This document shows, one piece after another, positions 54,781 through 63,001 of a DNA stretch of 64,000 nucleotides. Source of the DNA: Mycobacterium paraffinicum (GTDB taxonomy: Bacteria; Actinomycetota; Actinomycetes; Mycobacteriales; Mycobacteriaceae); the NCBI RefSeq assembly GCF_001907675.1, contig NZ_MPNT01000010.1, positions 1 to 64,000 on the forward strand, given 5' to 3'. Position 1 is the first letter of the stretch. The number at the start of each line of letters is the position of its first letter. The notes under the pieces are model-generated. The model had not been told where the DNA came from and searched no databases. It saw nothing but the letters and a program-made list of their open reading frames with translations. The position numbers were made by a program, and so were the translations under genes.

Positions 54781-54796
54781 CGATAGGTATACAGTA
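54781..54796 (+). promoter_or_regulatory. CGATAGGTATACAGTA motif before the amidohydrolase/crotonase operon
   Basis: It matches the TetR-upstream element at 52874-52890 except for one inserted base and lies 54 bases before the crotonase ATG. TATACAGTAT within it also fits a mycobacterial -10 element, so it may be promoter and operator together. GTAC flanks it on both sides (GTACCG...GCGTAC). Confidence 0.6.
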
Positions 54797-54850
54797 TGCG
54801 TACAAAATACCGCGGGATTCGTCGCCCATCGTGAGGAGGTATCGGGGGTT

Positions 54851-55693
54851 ATGTCCGGCAGCGACGGCGCTTCCGAGGACGCAGTGCTCTACGAGGCCAC
54901 CGGCAGCGGCGTCGCGATTCTGACCTTCAACCGGCCGGACCGTCTCAACGCCTGGGGCCCGGACATCGCCGCCGGCTTCTACTCCGCGATCGACCGGGCC
55001 GAACAGGACCCGGCCATCCGGGTGATCGTGCTGACCGGACGGGGCAAGGGTTTTTGCGCCGGCGCGTATCTGGGCGCGCCGAGTTCCGCGCCGACCTTCG
55101 GCGACACGATGGAGAAGGCGAGCGGGGCCAATCTCGCCGACTTGGTGGGCGAGCGGCCACCGCACTTCGTGACCACATTGCGCAAGCCCGTCATCGCGGC
55201 CGTCAACGGCGCTTGTGTCGGCATCGGTCTGACGCAGGCGTTGATGTGCGACGTCCGGTTCGCGTCCGCCGGAGCCAAATTCGCCGCGGTCTTCGCCCGC
55301 CGCGGGCTGATCGCCGAGTTCGGCATCTCCTGGATACTCCCGCGCCTGACCACGTGGGGCGTCGCCTTGGATCTGCTGTTGAGTGGCCGCACCTTCCTCG
55401 CCGAAGAGGCGGCCGAACTCGGCCTGGTCAAGGAAGTGGTCGCCCCCGAGGATTTGATGAAGCGTGCGCTGGACTATGCGGAGGACATCGCCCGCAATTG
55501 TTCGCCGGCTTCGATGGAAGTGATCAAAAGACAGGTGTACGGGGACGCCACCCGCGACGTCGTCGATGCCACGTCGCGCGCCGAGGCGTTGCTGCACGAG
55601 GCGATGCCGCGGCCGGACGTCGTCGAAGGCATCACCAGCTTCCTCGAGAAGCGGCCTCCCCGATTTCCCTCGCTCAACTCGACCGACGCTTAG
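54851..55693 (+). CDS. Enoyl-CoA hydratase/isomerase (crotonase) family protein (5)
   Basis: 280 aa from ATG 54851. Blocks: VAILTFNRPDRLNAWGPDI, FCAGAYLGAPSS, AAVNGACVGIGLTQALMCDV and AAVFARRGLIAEFGISWILPRL; the glutamate in LIAEFG occupies the position of a catalytic acid, making a hydratase or isomerase reaction plausible. First gene of a six-gene plus-strand run (to 61656) with two amidohydrolases, a ligase and two acyl-CoA dehydrogenases. Confidence 0.9.
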   Translation: MSGSDGASEDAVLYEATGSGVAILTFNRPDRLNAWGPDIAAGFYSAIDRAEQDPAIRVIVLTGRGKGFCAGAYLGAPSSAPTFGDTMEKASGANLADLVGERPPHFVTTLRKPVIAAVNGACVGIGLTQALMCDVRFASAGAKFAAVFARRGLIAEFGISWILPRLTTWGVALDLLLSGRTFLAEEAAELGLVKEVVAPEDLMKRALDYAEDIARNCSPASMEVIKRQVYGDATRDVVDATSRAEALLHEAMPRPDVVEGITSFLEKRPPRFPSLNSTDA

Positions 55694-55723
55694 TGTTCGC
55701 CGGTAACGCCCGAAAGGAAGATC

Positions 55724-56926
55724 ATGGCCAGTTTGGGTTATAAGGCGATCGACGTCGACAACCACTACTACGAGCCCCTGGACGCGTTCACCCGCCACCT
55801 CGACAAGGCGTTCAAGAGCCGCGGCGTCCAGATGGTCACTCAGGGCAAGCGCACTCTGGCCGTGATCGGCGGTCGCGTCAACAACTTCGTGCCGAACCCC
55901 ACGTTCGACCCGATCATCGTGCCGGGTTGCCTGGATCTATTGTTCCGCGGTGAGATTCCCGAAGGCGTCGACCCGGCGTCGCTGATGAAGGTCGAGCGGC
56001 TCGCCGAGCATCCGGAGTACCAGAATCGCGACGCTCGGGTCGCGGTGATGGACACCCAGGACATCGAAACCGTAGTCATGCTGCCGACTTTCGCGTGCGG
56101 GGTGGAGGAGGCGCTCAAGCACGACATCGAGGCGACGATGGCGTCGGTGCACGCGTTCAACCTGTGGCTCGACGAGGACTGGGGCTTCGACCGACCGGAT
56201 CACCGCATCATTGCCGCGCCGATCATCTCGCTGGCCGATCCGGCGAAGGCGTTGGAAGAGGTGGAGTTCGTGTTGGGGCGCGGCGCCAAGCTGGTGCTGG
56301 TGCGCCCGGCGCCGGTGCCCGGCCTGGTCAAGCCGCGCTCGTTGGGGCATCCCAGCCATGACCCGGTGTGGGCCCGGCTGGCCGAGGCGGGAGTCCCGGT
56401 CGGATTCCACCTCAGCGACAGCGGCTATCTGCACATCGCGGCCGCGTGGGGCGGTAAGGCGACGTTCGAGGGGTTCGGCGCGAAGGACCCGCTGGATAAC
56501 GTGCTGCTCGATGACCGCGCCATCCACGACACGATGGCCTCGATGATCGTGCACGGCGTGTTCACCCGCCATCCGAAGCTCAAGGCGGTCAGCATCGAGA
56601 ACGGCTCCTACTTCGTCCACCGGCTGATCAAGCGGTTGAAGAAGGCGGCCAACACCCAGCCCCGCGACTTTCCCGAGGATCCGGTCGAGCAGCTGCGCAA
56701 CAACGTATGGATCGCCCCCTACTACGAGGACGACCTGGCCGAGCTGGCCAGTGTGATCGGCATGGACAAGATCTTGTTCGGTTCCGACTGGCCGCACGGC
56801 GAGGGTCTCGAGACGCCGGTCTCGTTCGCCGAGGAGCTCACCGGCTTCAGCGAAGCTGACATCCGAAAAGTGATGCGCGACAACGCTCTCGACCTGCTCG
56901 GCGTTCCGGTCGCCTCGGCCATCTAG
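55724..56926 (+). CDS. Amidohydrolase-2 family protein (1)
   Basis: 400 aa. The TIM-barrel metal motif is degenerate at the start (AIDVDNHYYEPLDAF, D-x-N-H-x-x-E), with a mid histidine in PVGFHLSDSGY and a late aspartate in ILFGSDWPHGEGL. The family includes decarboxylases and hydratases of aromatic or beta-keto acids and is frequent in actinobacterial catabolic clusters. It lies 30 bases after the crotonase and 11 bases before a ligase. Confidence 0.88.
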   Translation: MASLGYKAIDVDNHYYEPLDAFTRHLDKAFKSRGVQMVTQGKRTLAVIGGRVNNFVPNPTFDPIIVPGCLDLLFRGEIPEGVDPASLMKVERLAEHPEYQNRDARVAVMDTQDIETVVMLPTFACGVEEALKHDIEATMASVHAFNLWLDEDWGFDRPDHRIIAAPIISLADPAKALEEVEFVLGRGAKLVLVRPAPVPGLVKPRSLGHPSHDPVWARLAEAGVPVGFHLSDSGYLHIAAAWGGKATFEGFGAKDPLDNVLLDDRAIHDTMASMIVHGVFTRHPKLKAVSIENGSYFVHRLIKRLKKAANTQPRDFPEDPVEQLRNNVWIAPYYEDDLAELASVIGMDKILFGSDWPHGEGLETPVSFAEELTGFSEADIRKVMRDNALDLLGVPVASAI

Positions 56927-56937
56927 CCGCCCGCGCT

Positions 56938-58560
56938 ATGAGCGAATGGACCGTGGGCGCCGTTCTGGACGCCATCGCCGACGTCGTGCCCGATCGCCTG
57001 ATGACCGTGTGCGGAGATCGGAAAAGCACGTTCGCAGAATCGGCGCGCCGCACCAACCGATTGGCGAATTACCTCGAGGACAAGGGTTTCGGCGTCTACG
57101 CCCCGCGCGACGAGCTGCAGCGCTGGGAGTGCGGTCAGGACCGGATCGCGCTCATCATGTACAACGACCTTTACCCCGACATGGTGATCGGATGCCTCAA
57201 GGCGCGCACCGTCCCGGTCAACGTGAATCACCACTACTCGCCCCGGGAGATCCGCGAGCTGCTCGACTACGTGCGACCACGGGGCATCATCTACCACCGC
57301 TCGCTCGGCGCGCGGTTCGCCGACGTATTGCCCCCGATCGGTACGGAGTTGCTGATATCGATCGACGACGGCAGCACCGCTCCCCAACTGCCGAACGCGA
57401 TCTCGCTCGACGCTGTCCTGGCGTCCGCCGGCCCCAACCGCGAAGATGCGGGCTCCCCGGATGACCTCGTCATGATGTGCACGGGCGGGACGACGGGACG
57501 CCCGAAGGGTGTGCTGTGGCGACAAAGCGACATGTACGTCTCGTCGATGGTGGGCGCCGACCATGCCAGCGTGACCGAGATCCACGACAAGGTCGCCGGG
57601 GGTGGGCAGCCGTGGTTCGCCGTCTCTCCGCTCATGCACGCGGCCGGCATGTGGACGGCCTTCGCCGCGCTCTGCGCCGGCCTGCCCGTGGTGCTCTACG
57701 ACGACCGCAACAAGCTCGACGTACGGTCGGTGTGGGAAACCGCCGAGCGCGAGAAGGTGGCCATGATGACCATGGTGGGTGACGCGTACGCCGGGCCGCT
57801 GATCGAGGAGCTGCGCGCGCGTTCCTACGACCTATCCTCGTTGCAGGCGATCGGCACCGGAGGGGCCGCCACCAACGCGAAACACAAACGCGCACTGATG
57901 GAATGCCTGCCACACATCACCATTATCGAGGGTTACGGGTCCTCGGAGAGCGGGAACATGGCGTTCGGTCACAGCCGCGAAGGCCACGCCAGCGAGACGT
58001 TCCAGCCCAGGGAAGGGGCCACCGTCGTGTCGGCCGACCGCAGCCGGTTCTTGCGGCCGGGTGAGCGCGAGGTCGGCTGGGCCGCCAGGACCGGCCGCAT
58101 CCCGCTCGGCTACTTCGGCGACCCCGAGGCCACGCAGCGGACCTTTCCGGAGATCGACGGCCGGCGGGTGGTGTTACCCGGTGATCGCGCATCGCTGGAA
58201 CCAGACGGCACAATCCGCCTATTCGGCCGCGATTCGCTGGTCGTGAACACCGGCGGCGAAAAGGTTTTCGTCGAGGAGGTCGAGGAGGTGCTGCGCGCGC
58301 ATCCGGGCGTCGTCGACGCCCTGGTGGTGGGGCGGCCAAGCGAGCGGTGGGGAGAGGAGGTCATCGCGCTCGTCGCGACCCGCCCAGATGCCCACCTGAG
58401 CGGGGACGCTCTGCACGCCGCGTGCACGACGCAGCTGGCTCACTTCAAGGCGCCCAAGGACTTCATCTTCGTCGACCAGATCGAACGCCTGGGCAATGGC
58501 AAGCCCAACTACCGATGGGCCAAAGAACGAGCCACTCAACAGGTTCCGGTGAAGCCATGA
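56938..58560 (+). CDS. AMP-forming acyl-CoA synthetase / ligase (4)
   Basis: 540 aa. Motifs: MMCTGGTTGRPKGVLWRQSD, A5 IIEGYGSSESGNM, A7 VVLPGDRASLEPDGTI and A10 lysine in RLGNGKPNYRWAKERA. The WRQSDMYVSSM block is typical of the FadD3/FadD17-like group that activates steroid- or cyclic-acid side chains; that resemblance is from memory and weak. Coupled to the second amidohydrolase by an ATGA overlap. Confidence 0.9.
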   Translation: MSEWTVGAVLDAIADVVPDRLMTVCGDRKSTFAESARRTNRLANYLEDKGFGVYAPRDELQRWECGQDRIALIMYNDLYPDMVIGCLKARTVPVNVNHHYSPREIRELLDYVRPRGIIYHRSLGARFADVLPPIGTELLISIDDGSTAPQLPNAISLDAVLASAGPNREDAGSPDDLVMMCTGGTTGRPKGVLWRQSDMYVSSMVGADHASVTEIHDKVAGGGQPWFAVSPLMHAAGMWTAFAALCAGLPVVLYDDRNKLDVRSVWETAEREKVAMMTMVGDAYAGPLIEELRARSYDLSSLQAIGTGGAATNAKHKRALMECLPHITIIEGYGSSESGNMAFGHSREGHASETFQPREGATVVSADRSRFLRPGEREVGWAARTGRIPLGYFGDPEATQRTFPEIDGRRVVLPGDRASLEPDGTIRLFGRDSLVVNTGGEKVFVEEVEEVLRAHPGVVDALVVGRPSERWGEEVIALVATRPDAHLSGDALHAACTTQLAHFKAPKDFIFVDQIERLGNGKPNYRWAKERATQQVPVKP

Positions 58561-59387
58561 ACACCAAAGCGATTGACTGCCTGGTGAACGTCCACTTCGG
58601 GGAAGCCGAATCCCAGCCGACGTGGATGCTCAAGGTCAGGGACGACTACTTCAAGGGCGCCGAGTCGATGTTCGCCCCGGTCGACCTCTCCGAGCTGCTC
58701 GCCGAGATGGACGAACAGGGCGTACAGAAGGCGATCCTGATGGACTCGCTCGCCAACCCGTCCACGACCGCGCGCAAATTCGTCGAGGCCAGGCCCGAGC
58801 GGTTCGCATTGGCGATGGGCGGGGTCAACCTGCTGCGCCCGGTGCGGTCGCTGCGTGAGTTGACCGCCGTCGCGGCCGACCTCCCCGTTGCGTATGCCGT
58901 GGTGGGGCCGAGCTTTTGGGGTGACGGTCAGTACCCGCCCAGCGACGCCGTGTACTACCCGCTCTACGCCAAGTGCGCGGAATTGGACCTGCCGCTCTGC
59001 GTCAACACCGGGATCCCGGGACCGCCCATACCCGGCGAGGTCCAGCACCCCATGCACCTGGACCGGGTCTGCGTGCGCTTTCCCGAGCTGCGACTGTGCA
59101 TGATTCACGGTGCGGACCCGTGGTGGGACGTCGCGATCCGGTTGTTGCTCAAGTACGCGAACCTGCGGCTGATGACGTCGGCGTGGTCACCCAAGCGGCT
59201 GCCGGAGAGCCTGCTGCACTACATGCGGACCCGGGGCCCCAACAAGGTGATCTACGCGTCGGACTGGCCGGTGCTGCCCATGCGTCGGGTCATCCCCGAA
59301 GCGCGCGCGCTGGATCTACCCGCCGAGGTACTGGACAACTACCTTTACAACAACGCGCGAGACTTCTTCTTCGGGAAGGACGAGTAA
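58557..59387 (+). CDS. Amidohydrolase-2 family protein (2)
   Basis: 276 aa from the ATG overlapping the ligase stop. It lacks the usual N-terminal HxH (AIDCLVNVHFGEAE), but it keeps the late part: LCMIHGADPWWDVAIRLL and VIYASDWPVLPMRR with the metal aspartate. It is shorter than the first amidohydrolase and may be a metal-poor or accessory variant. The acyl-CoA dehydrogenase gene follows two bases later. Confidence 0.85.
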   Translation: MNTKAIDCLVNVHFGEAESQPTWMLKVRDDYFKGAESMFAPVDLSELLAEMDEQGVQKAILMDSLANPSTTARKFVEARPERFALAMGGVNLLRPVRSLRELTAVAADLPVAYAVVGPSFWGDGQYPPSDAVYYPLYAKCAELDLPLCVNTGIPGPPIPGEVQHPMHLDRVCVRFPELRLCMIHGADPWWDVAIRLLLKYANLRLMTSAWSPKRLPESLLHYMRTRGPNKVIYASDWPVLPMRRVIPEARALDLPAEVLDNYLYNNARDFFFGKDE

Positions 59388-59389
59388 CG

Positions 59390-60448
59390 ATGGACCGCTT
59401 CGAACTGCGCAGGCTTGATTACAGCCTGTCCGAGGACCACGTCGCCCTGCAGGCGGCCTACAAGCAGTTCTTCAAAACCCATTGTTCGATCGAAACGGTC
59501 CGTGCCGCAGAGCAATCCGGTTTCGACAAGAGCCTCTGGGAGAGGTTGTGCGGGATGGGCGGCACCACGATGGCGTTGCCGGAGTCGTGCGGCGGTGACG
59601 GCGCCACCCTGGTCGATCTCACCCTGGTGGCAGAGGAGATCGGCCGGTCGCTGGCGCCGGTCCCGTGGATCGACCACGTCTGCACCGCGCGGCTCCTTGG
59701 ACGGCTCGGCGCGCTGGGTGCGGGCGTCGCCGGGGTAGCCGGGGGGGAACAGCTCGCCGCTCTCGACGCGCGAGTCGCCGACGGACCGGGCCCGCGGTTG
59801 ATCCCTTCAGGGTCGATCGCCGATCACATCGTCGTCCGCGACGGCGACCAAGTCGTGCGCATGACCTTCGGCACCCGTCCGGCGAAGGTCGATAACATCG
59901 GCCGGCTGCCGATGGCCTGGGTGGATCCCGCCGCGGCTGACACCCGTGAGGTCGTCGCGGAGGGGCCTGAAGCGGTGGCCGGTTACCGGCTGGCCCTGGA
60001 CGAGTGGCGGCTGCTGACCGCTGCGGCGCTCGTCGGGCTGGTGGAGGAGACCATGACCATCGCGGCCGAGTTCGCCAAGACGCGCTACACGTTGGGGGTG
60101 CCCATCTCCACGTTGCAGGCGATCTCGCACCCGCTTGCGAACATGGCGATCACCGTGCAAGGGGGCCGGAATCTGGCTCGACGCGCCGCCTGGTTCCTGG
60201 ACAACGAACCCGACGAGCGACCCGAATTGGCGCCCTCCGCATTTGTATTCATGGCCGAGGAGGCCGCCAGGGCGGCGACGATGGCGGTCCACATTCAAGG
60301 CGGGCTAGGCGTTTCGGCCGAAGCCGCGGCGACGGCGTATCTGGTGCGCGCCCGGGGCTGGCCGCTGGCCGGCGGTGATCCGGGGGCGACGGCACAACGG
60401 GTGGCGGAGATCGTGGCCGCCCGCGAGGGCGCGGCGCAGCCGGCGTAG
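59390..60448 (+). CDS. Acyl-CoA dehydrogenase, short beta-type subunit
   Basis: 352 aa. The N- and C-terminal helical domains are recognisable (ALQAAYKQFFKTHCSIETV; ALVGLVEETMTIAAEFAKTR; MAVHIQGGLGVSAEAAATAY), but the C-terminal GTxEI catalytic segment is absent. Such subunits pair with a neighbouring full-length FadE to make an alpha2beta2 enzyme in mycobacterial sterol and side-chain catabolism. The next gene fits as the catalytic partner. Confidence 0.88.
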   Translation: MDRFELRRLDYSLSEDHVALQAAYKQFFKTHCSIETVRAAEQSGFDKSLWERLCGMGGTTMALPESCGGDGATLVDLTLVAEEIGRSLAPVPWIDHVCTARLLGRLGALGAGVAGVAGGEQLAALDARVADGPGPRLIPSGSIADHIVVRDGDQVVRMTFGTRPAKVDNIGRLPMAWVDPAAADTREVVAEGPEAVAGYRLALDEWRLLTAAALVGLVEETMTIAAEFAKTRYTLGVPISTLQAISHPLANMAITVQGGRNLARRAAWFLDNEPDERPELAPSAFVFMAEEAARAATMAVHIQGGLGVSAEAAATAYLVRARGWPLAGGDPGATAQRVAEIVAAREGAAQPA

Positions 60449-60462
60449 GAAGGGGCGACACA

Positions 60463-61656
60463 GTGGATTTCTCGCGCGTCGAACTGTCCGACGAGGACGA
60501 GGCGTTCCGCGACGAAGCGCGGAACTTTCTGGCCACCCACATGACCGAAGAGATCAGACGCCGGGACCGGGAAACAGGCGACAACTTCGACGAAGGCCTG
60601 CACCTGAAGTTCGGCGCCGCAGGCTATTTGGCGGCGGAGTGGAAACCGGAATCCGACGGCGGGTTCAGCCGGGTGCGGCGCCGCATCTGGGAGCTGGAGA
60701 AGCGGCGCGCACACGTTCCCTGGGTGACCTGGGGGACCACCGCAATGGTGGCCCGCTCGGTGGACAAGTTCGGTTCACCGCAGGTGCGCGACGAGGTGTT
60801 GCCTAAGGTCTTCAGCGGTGAAGTGAGGCTGTGTCTCGGCTACACCGAGCCCGAAGGCGGCTCCGACATCGCGACCTGTAAGACCCGCGCGGTCCGCGAC
60901 GGCGACGAGTGGATCATCAACGGCTCCAAGATGTTCACGACCGGTGCGCATAACTGTCAGTACGTCTTCCTGATCACCAACACCGCCCCCGACGCGCCGA
61001 AGCACAAGAGCCTGACCATGTTCCTGGTGCCGCTGGATTCACCCGGCATTGAGATCCAGGGCATCCGGACGGTGGACGGCGACCGGACCAACATCGTCTA
61101 CTACAGCGACGTCCGCGTGGACGACAAGTACCGGCTGGGCGAGGTAAACGGCGGCTGGACGGTGCTGCGGGAACCGCTCAACGTCGAGCACGGCGCCGTC
61201 GCCGCCGCCCCCGATGGGCTGCAGGACACGTCAATCATGATGCACCAGGCCGGGTTTCTGTCTCAGGCGGTCGACAACGCGGCGGCGAGCGTGACGCGGC
61301 CCGACGGCGACGGGCGCCGGCTCATCGACGACAAGTCGGTTGCGTACCGGCTGGGCCGCTGCGTCGCCCGACTGGAGACGGCGCTGGCCACCCCGGGCAT
61401 CTTCGGCCGGGTCGCGATCGCACAAACCATGCGCGACATCTCCCCGGAACTCATGGACCTCCTCGGCGCCGCCTCGACGCTGCCCTTCGGGACCGATGGG
61501 GCCGCCGACGACGGCAGCGCCGAATACGCCTACCGATTCGCGCCGCTGGTCGGCATTTATGGCGGCACGCTGGAGGTATTCCGCAACATGATCGCGCAGT
61601 ACATGCTGGGTCTGGGTAAGCCGGCGTATGCGCCGCTGGCGAAGAAGGTGGGTTGA
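60463..61656 (+). CDS. Acyl-CoA dehydrogenase, catalytic (alpha-type) subunit
   Basis: 397 aa from GTG. FAD and substrate blocks LGYTEPEGGSDIATCKTRAV and INGSKMFTTGAHN are present, and the C-terminal YGGTLEVFRNMIAQ carries the presumed catalytic glutamate. It begins 15 bases after the beta-type subunit, supporting a hetero-oligomeric dehydrogenase. Last gene of the plus-strand run; a long palindrome follows. Confidence 0.9.
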   Translation: MDFSRVELSDEDEAFRDEARNFLATHMTEEIRRRDRETGDNFDEGLHLKFGAAGYLAAEWKPESDGGFSRVRRRIWELEKRRAHVPWVTWGTTAMVARSVDKFGSPQVRDEVLPKVFSGEVRLCLGYTEPEGGSDIATCKTRAVRDGDEWIINGSKMFTTGAHNCQYVFLITNTAPDAPKHKSLTMFLVPLDSPGIEIQGIRTVDGDRTNIVYYSDVRVDDKYRLGEVNGGWTVLREPLNVEHGAVAAAPDGLQDTSIMMHQAGFLSQAVDNAAASVTRPDGDGRRLIDDKSVAYRLGRCVARLETALATPGIFGRVAIAQTMRDISPELMDLLGAASTLPFGTDGAADDGSAEYAYRFAPLVGIYGGTLEVFRNMIAQYMLGLGKPAYAPLAKKVG

Positions 61657-61661
61657 TAGCG

Positions 61662-61723
61662 CGCCGAACGTGGACTCAGGGCGAGAAATCGGCCAATTCT
61701 TCGCCCTGAGTGCACGTTCGGCG
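61662..61723. terminator. Long palindromic element between convergent operons
   Basis: Arms 61662-61684 and 61701-61723 are 23 bases each and pair with one mismatch around a 16-base loop. The right arm contains TGCACGTTCGGCG. It is the only feature between the acyl-CoA dehydrogenase and the convergent CoA transferase, so a bidirectional terminator role is likely. It may be a dispersed mycobacterial repeat; a genome search is needed to show that. Confidence 0.8.
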
Positions 61724-61761
61724 AAGTTTCGGATCGTCACGGTGGCGGTCGCCGACGCGGT

Positions 61762-62991
61762 TCACGCGATGGCGCCCGACTCCTTCAGTTCCTCGATGCG
61801 GTCCCAATCCATACCCAGCTCCATCAGCACGATCTCGGTGTGCTCGGAGGCCTGTGGTGCCCGCGTGGTCTCCAGCGGCTCGTGGTTGAACTGCACCGGT
61901 CCGCGCACGACGCGGAAAGGCTTTCCGCCGCTGGCGAGCTCGACCTCGCTGACCATGTCGTTGGCCAGGGCCTGTTCGTCTTCGACCAGGTCGAGCAGAC
62001 TCTGAAACGGCGCCCATTGGCCCTTCATCGTCTTCAGGTGCTGCCGCCAATAGTCGAAGGGCTTGCCGGCGAAGGCCTTCGCGATCAGTTCGGCGGCCGC
62101 GCTGGCGTTTTGAATCAGGGGGAGCACCTCGGAGAACCGGGGATCGTCGGCGGCCTCGGGGATGCCGAGGTGCTCGAATGTGTCTCGGATCAAGCCGGTC
62201 GGGCTGATGATGCACAGGTTGATGGTGCCGCCGTCGGAGGTTTCGTAGTTGCCCATGAAGGGGTTAACCGACATCGCGCCCGCGGCGCCCGGCATCGGGG
62301 TGCGCATCACCTGTCCGGTCTCCATGCCCTGCGTCACGCTCGCTCCCGCCGCCCACCAGGCGGTGCTCAGCAATGACACGTCGAGCTCGACGGCTTCACC
62401 GGTGCGCTCGCGATGCAGCAGCGCCGCCGAGATGCCGCCGGCGATGAACATGCCGCCGATGGAGTCACCGAACGCTGGAATGCCCTGCCCCAGTGCGCCG
62501 CCCAGCTCCTCGGGGGTCAGCGCGTACCCGATGCCGCTGCGGGTCCAGAACGCCGTCCCGTCGTAGCCACCCACGTCACGCTCGGCGCCCTTGTCGCCGT
62601 ACGCCGAACCTCGCGCGTAGACGATGTTCGGGTTCACCGCGCGAATGTGCTCCACGTCGAACTTGTGCTTCTGCCGCTGCGCCGGTTTGTAGTTGGTGAG
62701 GAACACGTCGGAGGTCTTGGCCAGTTCGTAGATCACCTCCTGACCGCCGGGCGACGAGACGTCGATGCCGACGCTGCGCTTGCCCCGGTTGGGGTGTTCC
62801 ATCAGCGGGTGCCGCTCCGGATCGAGTTGGATGCCACCCATGTTGATGAACCCGCGTTGGGTGTCGCCGCGCAGCGGGTGTTCGACCTTGATGACGTCCG
62901 CGCCCCAGTCTGCGAGGATGGCGCCCGCCGCCGGGACGAACGTGAATTGCGCGAGTTCCAGGACCCGGAAGCCCGACATAACTTTGACCAT
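61762..62991 (-). CDS. CaiB/BaiF (family III) CoA transferase
   Basis: 409 aa. Blocks: FRVLELAQFTFVPAAGAILA, DWGADVIKVEHPLRGDTQRG, NRGKRSVGIDVSSPGGQEV and IPAFGDSIGGMFIAGGISAA, where the aspartate in GDSIG is the expected nucleophile. It exchanges CoA between organic acids. It lies 10 bases downstream of the P450 gene on the same strand and converges with the dehydrogenase operon. Confidence 0.92.
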   Translation of the reverse strand: MVKVMSGFRVLELAQFTFVPAAGAILADWGADVIKVEHPLRGDTQRGFINMGGIQLDPERHPLMEHPNRGKRSVGIDVSSPGGQEVIYELAKTSDVFLTNYKPAQRQKHKFDVEHIRAVNPNIVYARGSAYGDKGAERDVGGYDGTAFWTRSGIGYALTPEELGGALGQGIPAFGDSIGGMFIAGGISAALLHRERTGEAVELDVSLLSTAWWAAGASVTQGMETGQVMRTPMPGAAGAMSVNPFMGNYETSDGGTINLCIISPTGLIRDTFEHLGIPEAADDPRFSEVLPLIQNASAAAELIAKAFAGKPFDYWRQHLKTMKGQWAPFQSLLDLVEDEQALANDMVSEVELASGGKPFRVVRGPVQFNHEPLETTRAPQASEHTEIVLMELGMDWDRIEELKESGAIA

Positions 62992-63001
62992 TTTCGCGAC
63001 C

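Noticed and set aside
54461..55798. 445-codon frame antisense to crotonase 5
   Set aside because: Covers the promoter and an established gene on the other strand; no domain seen.
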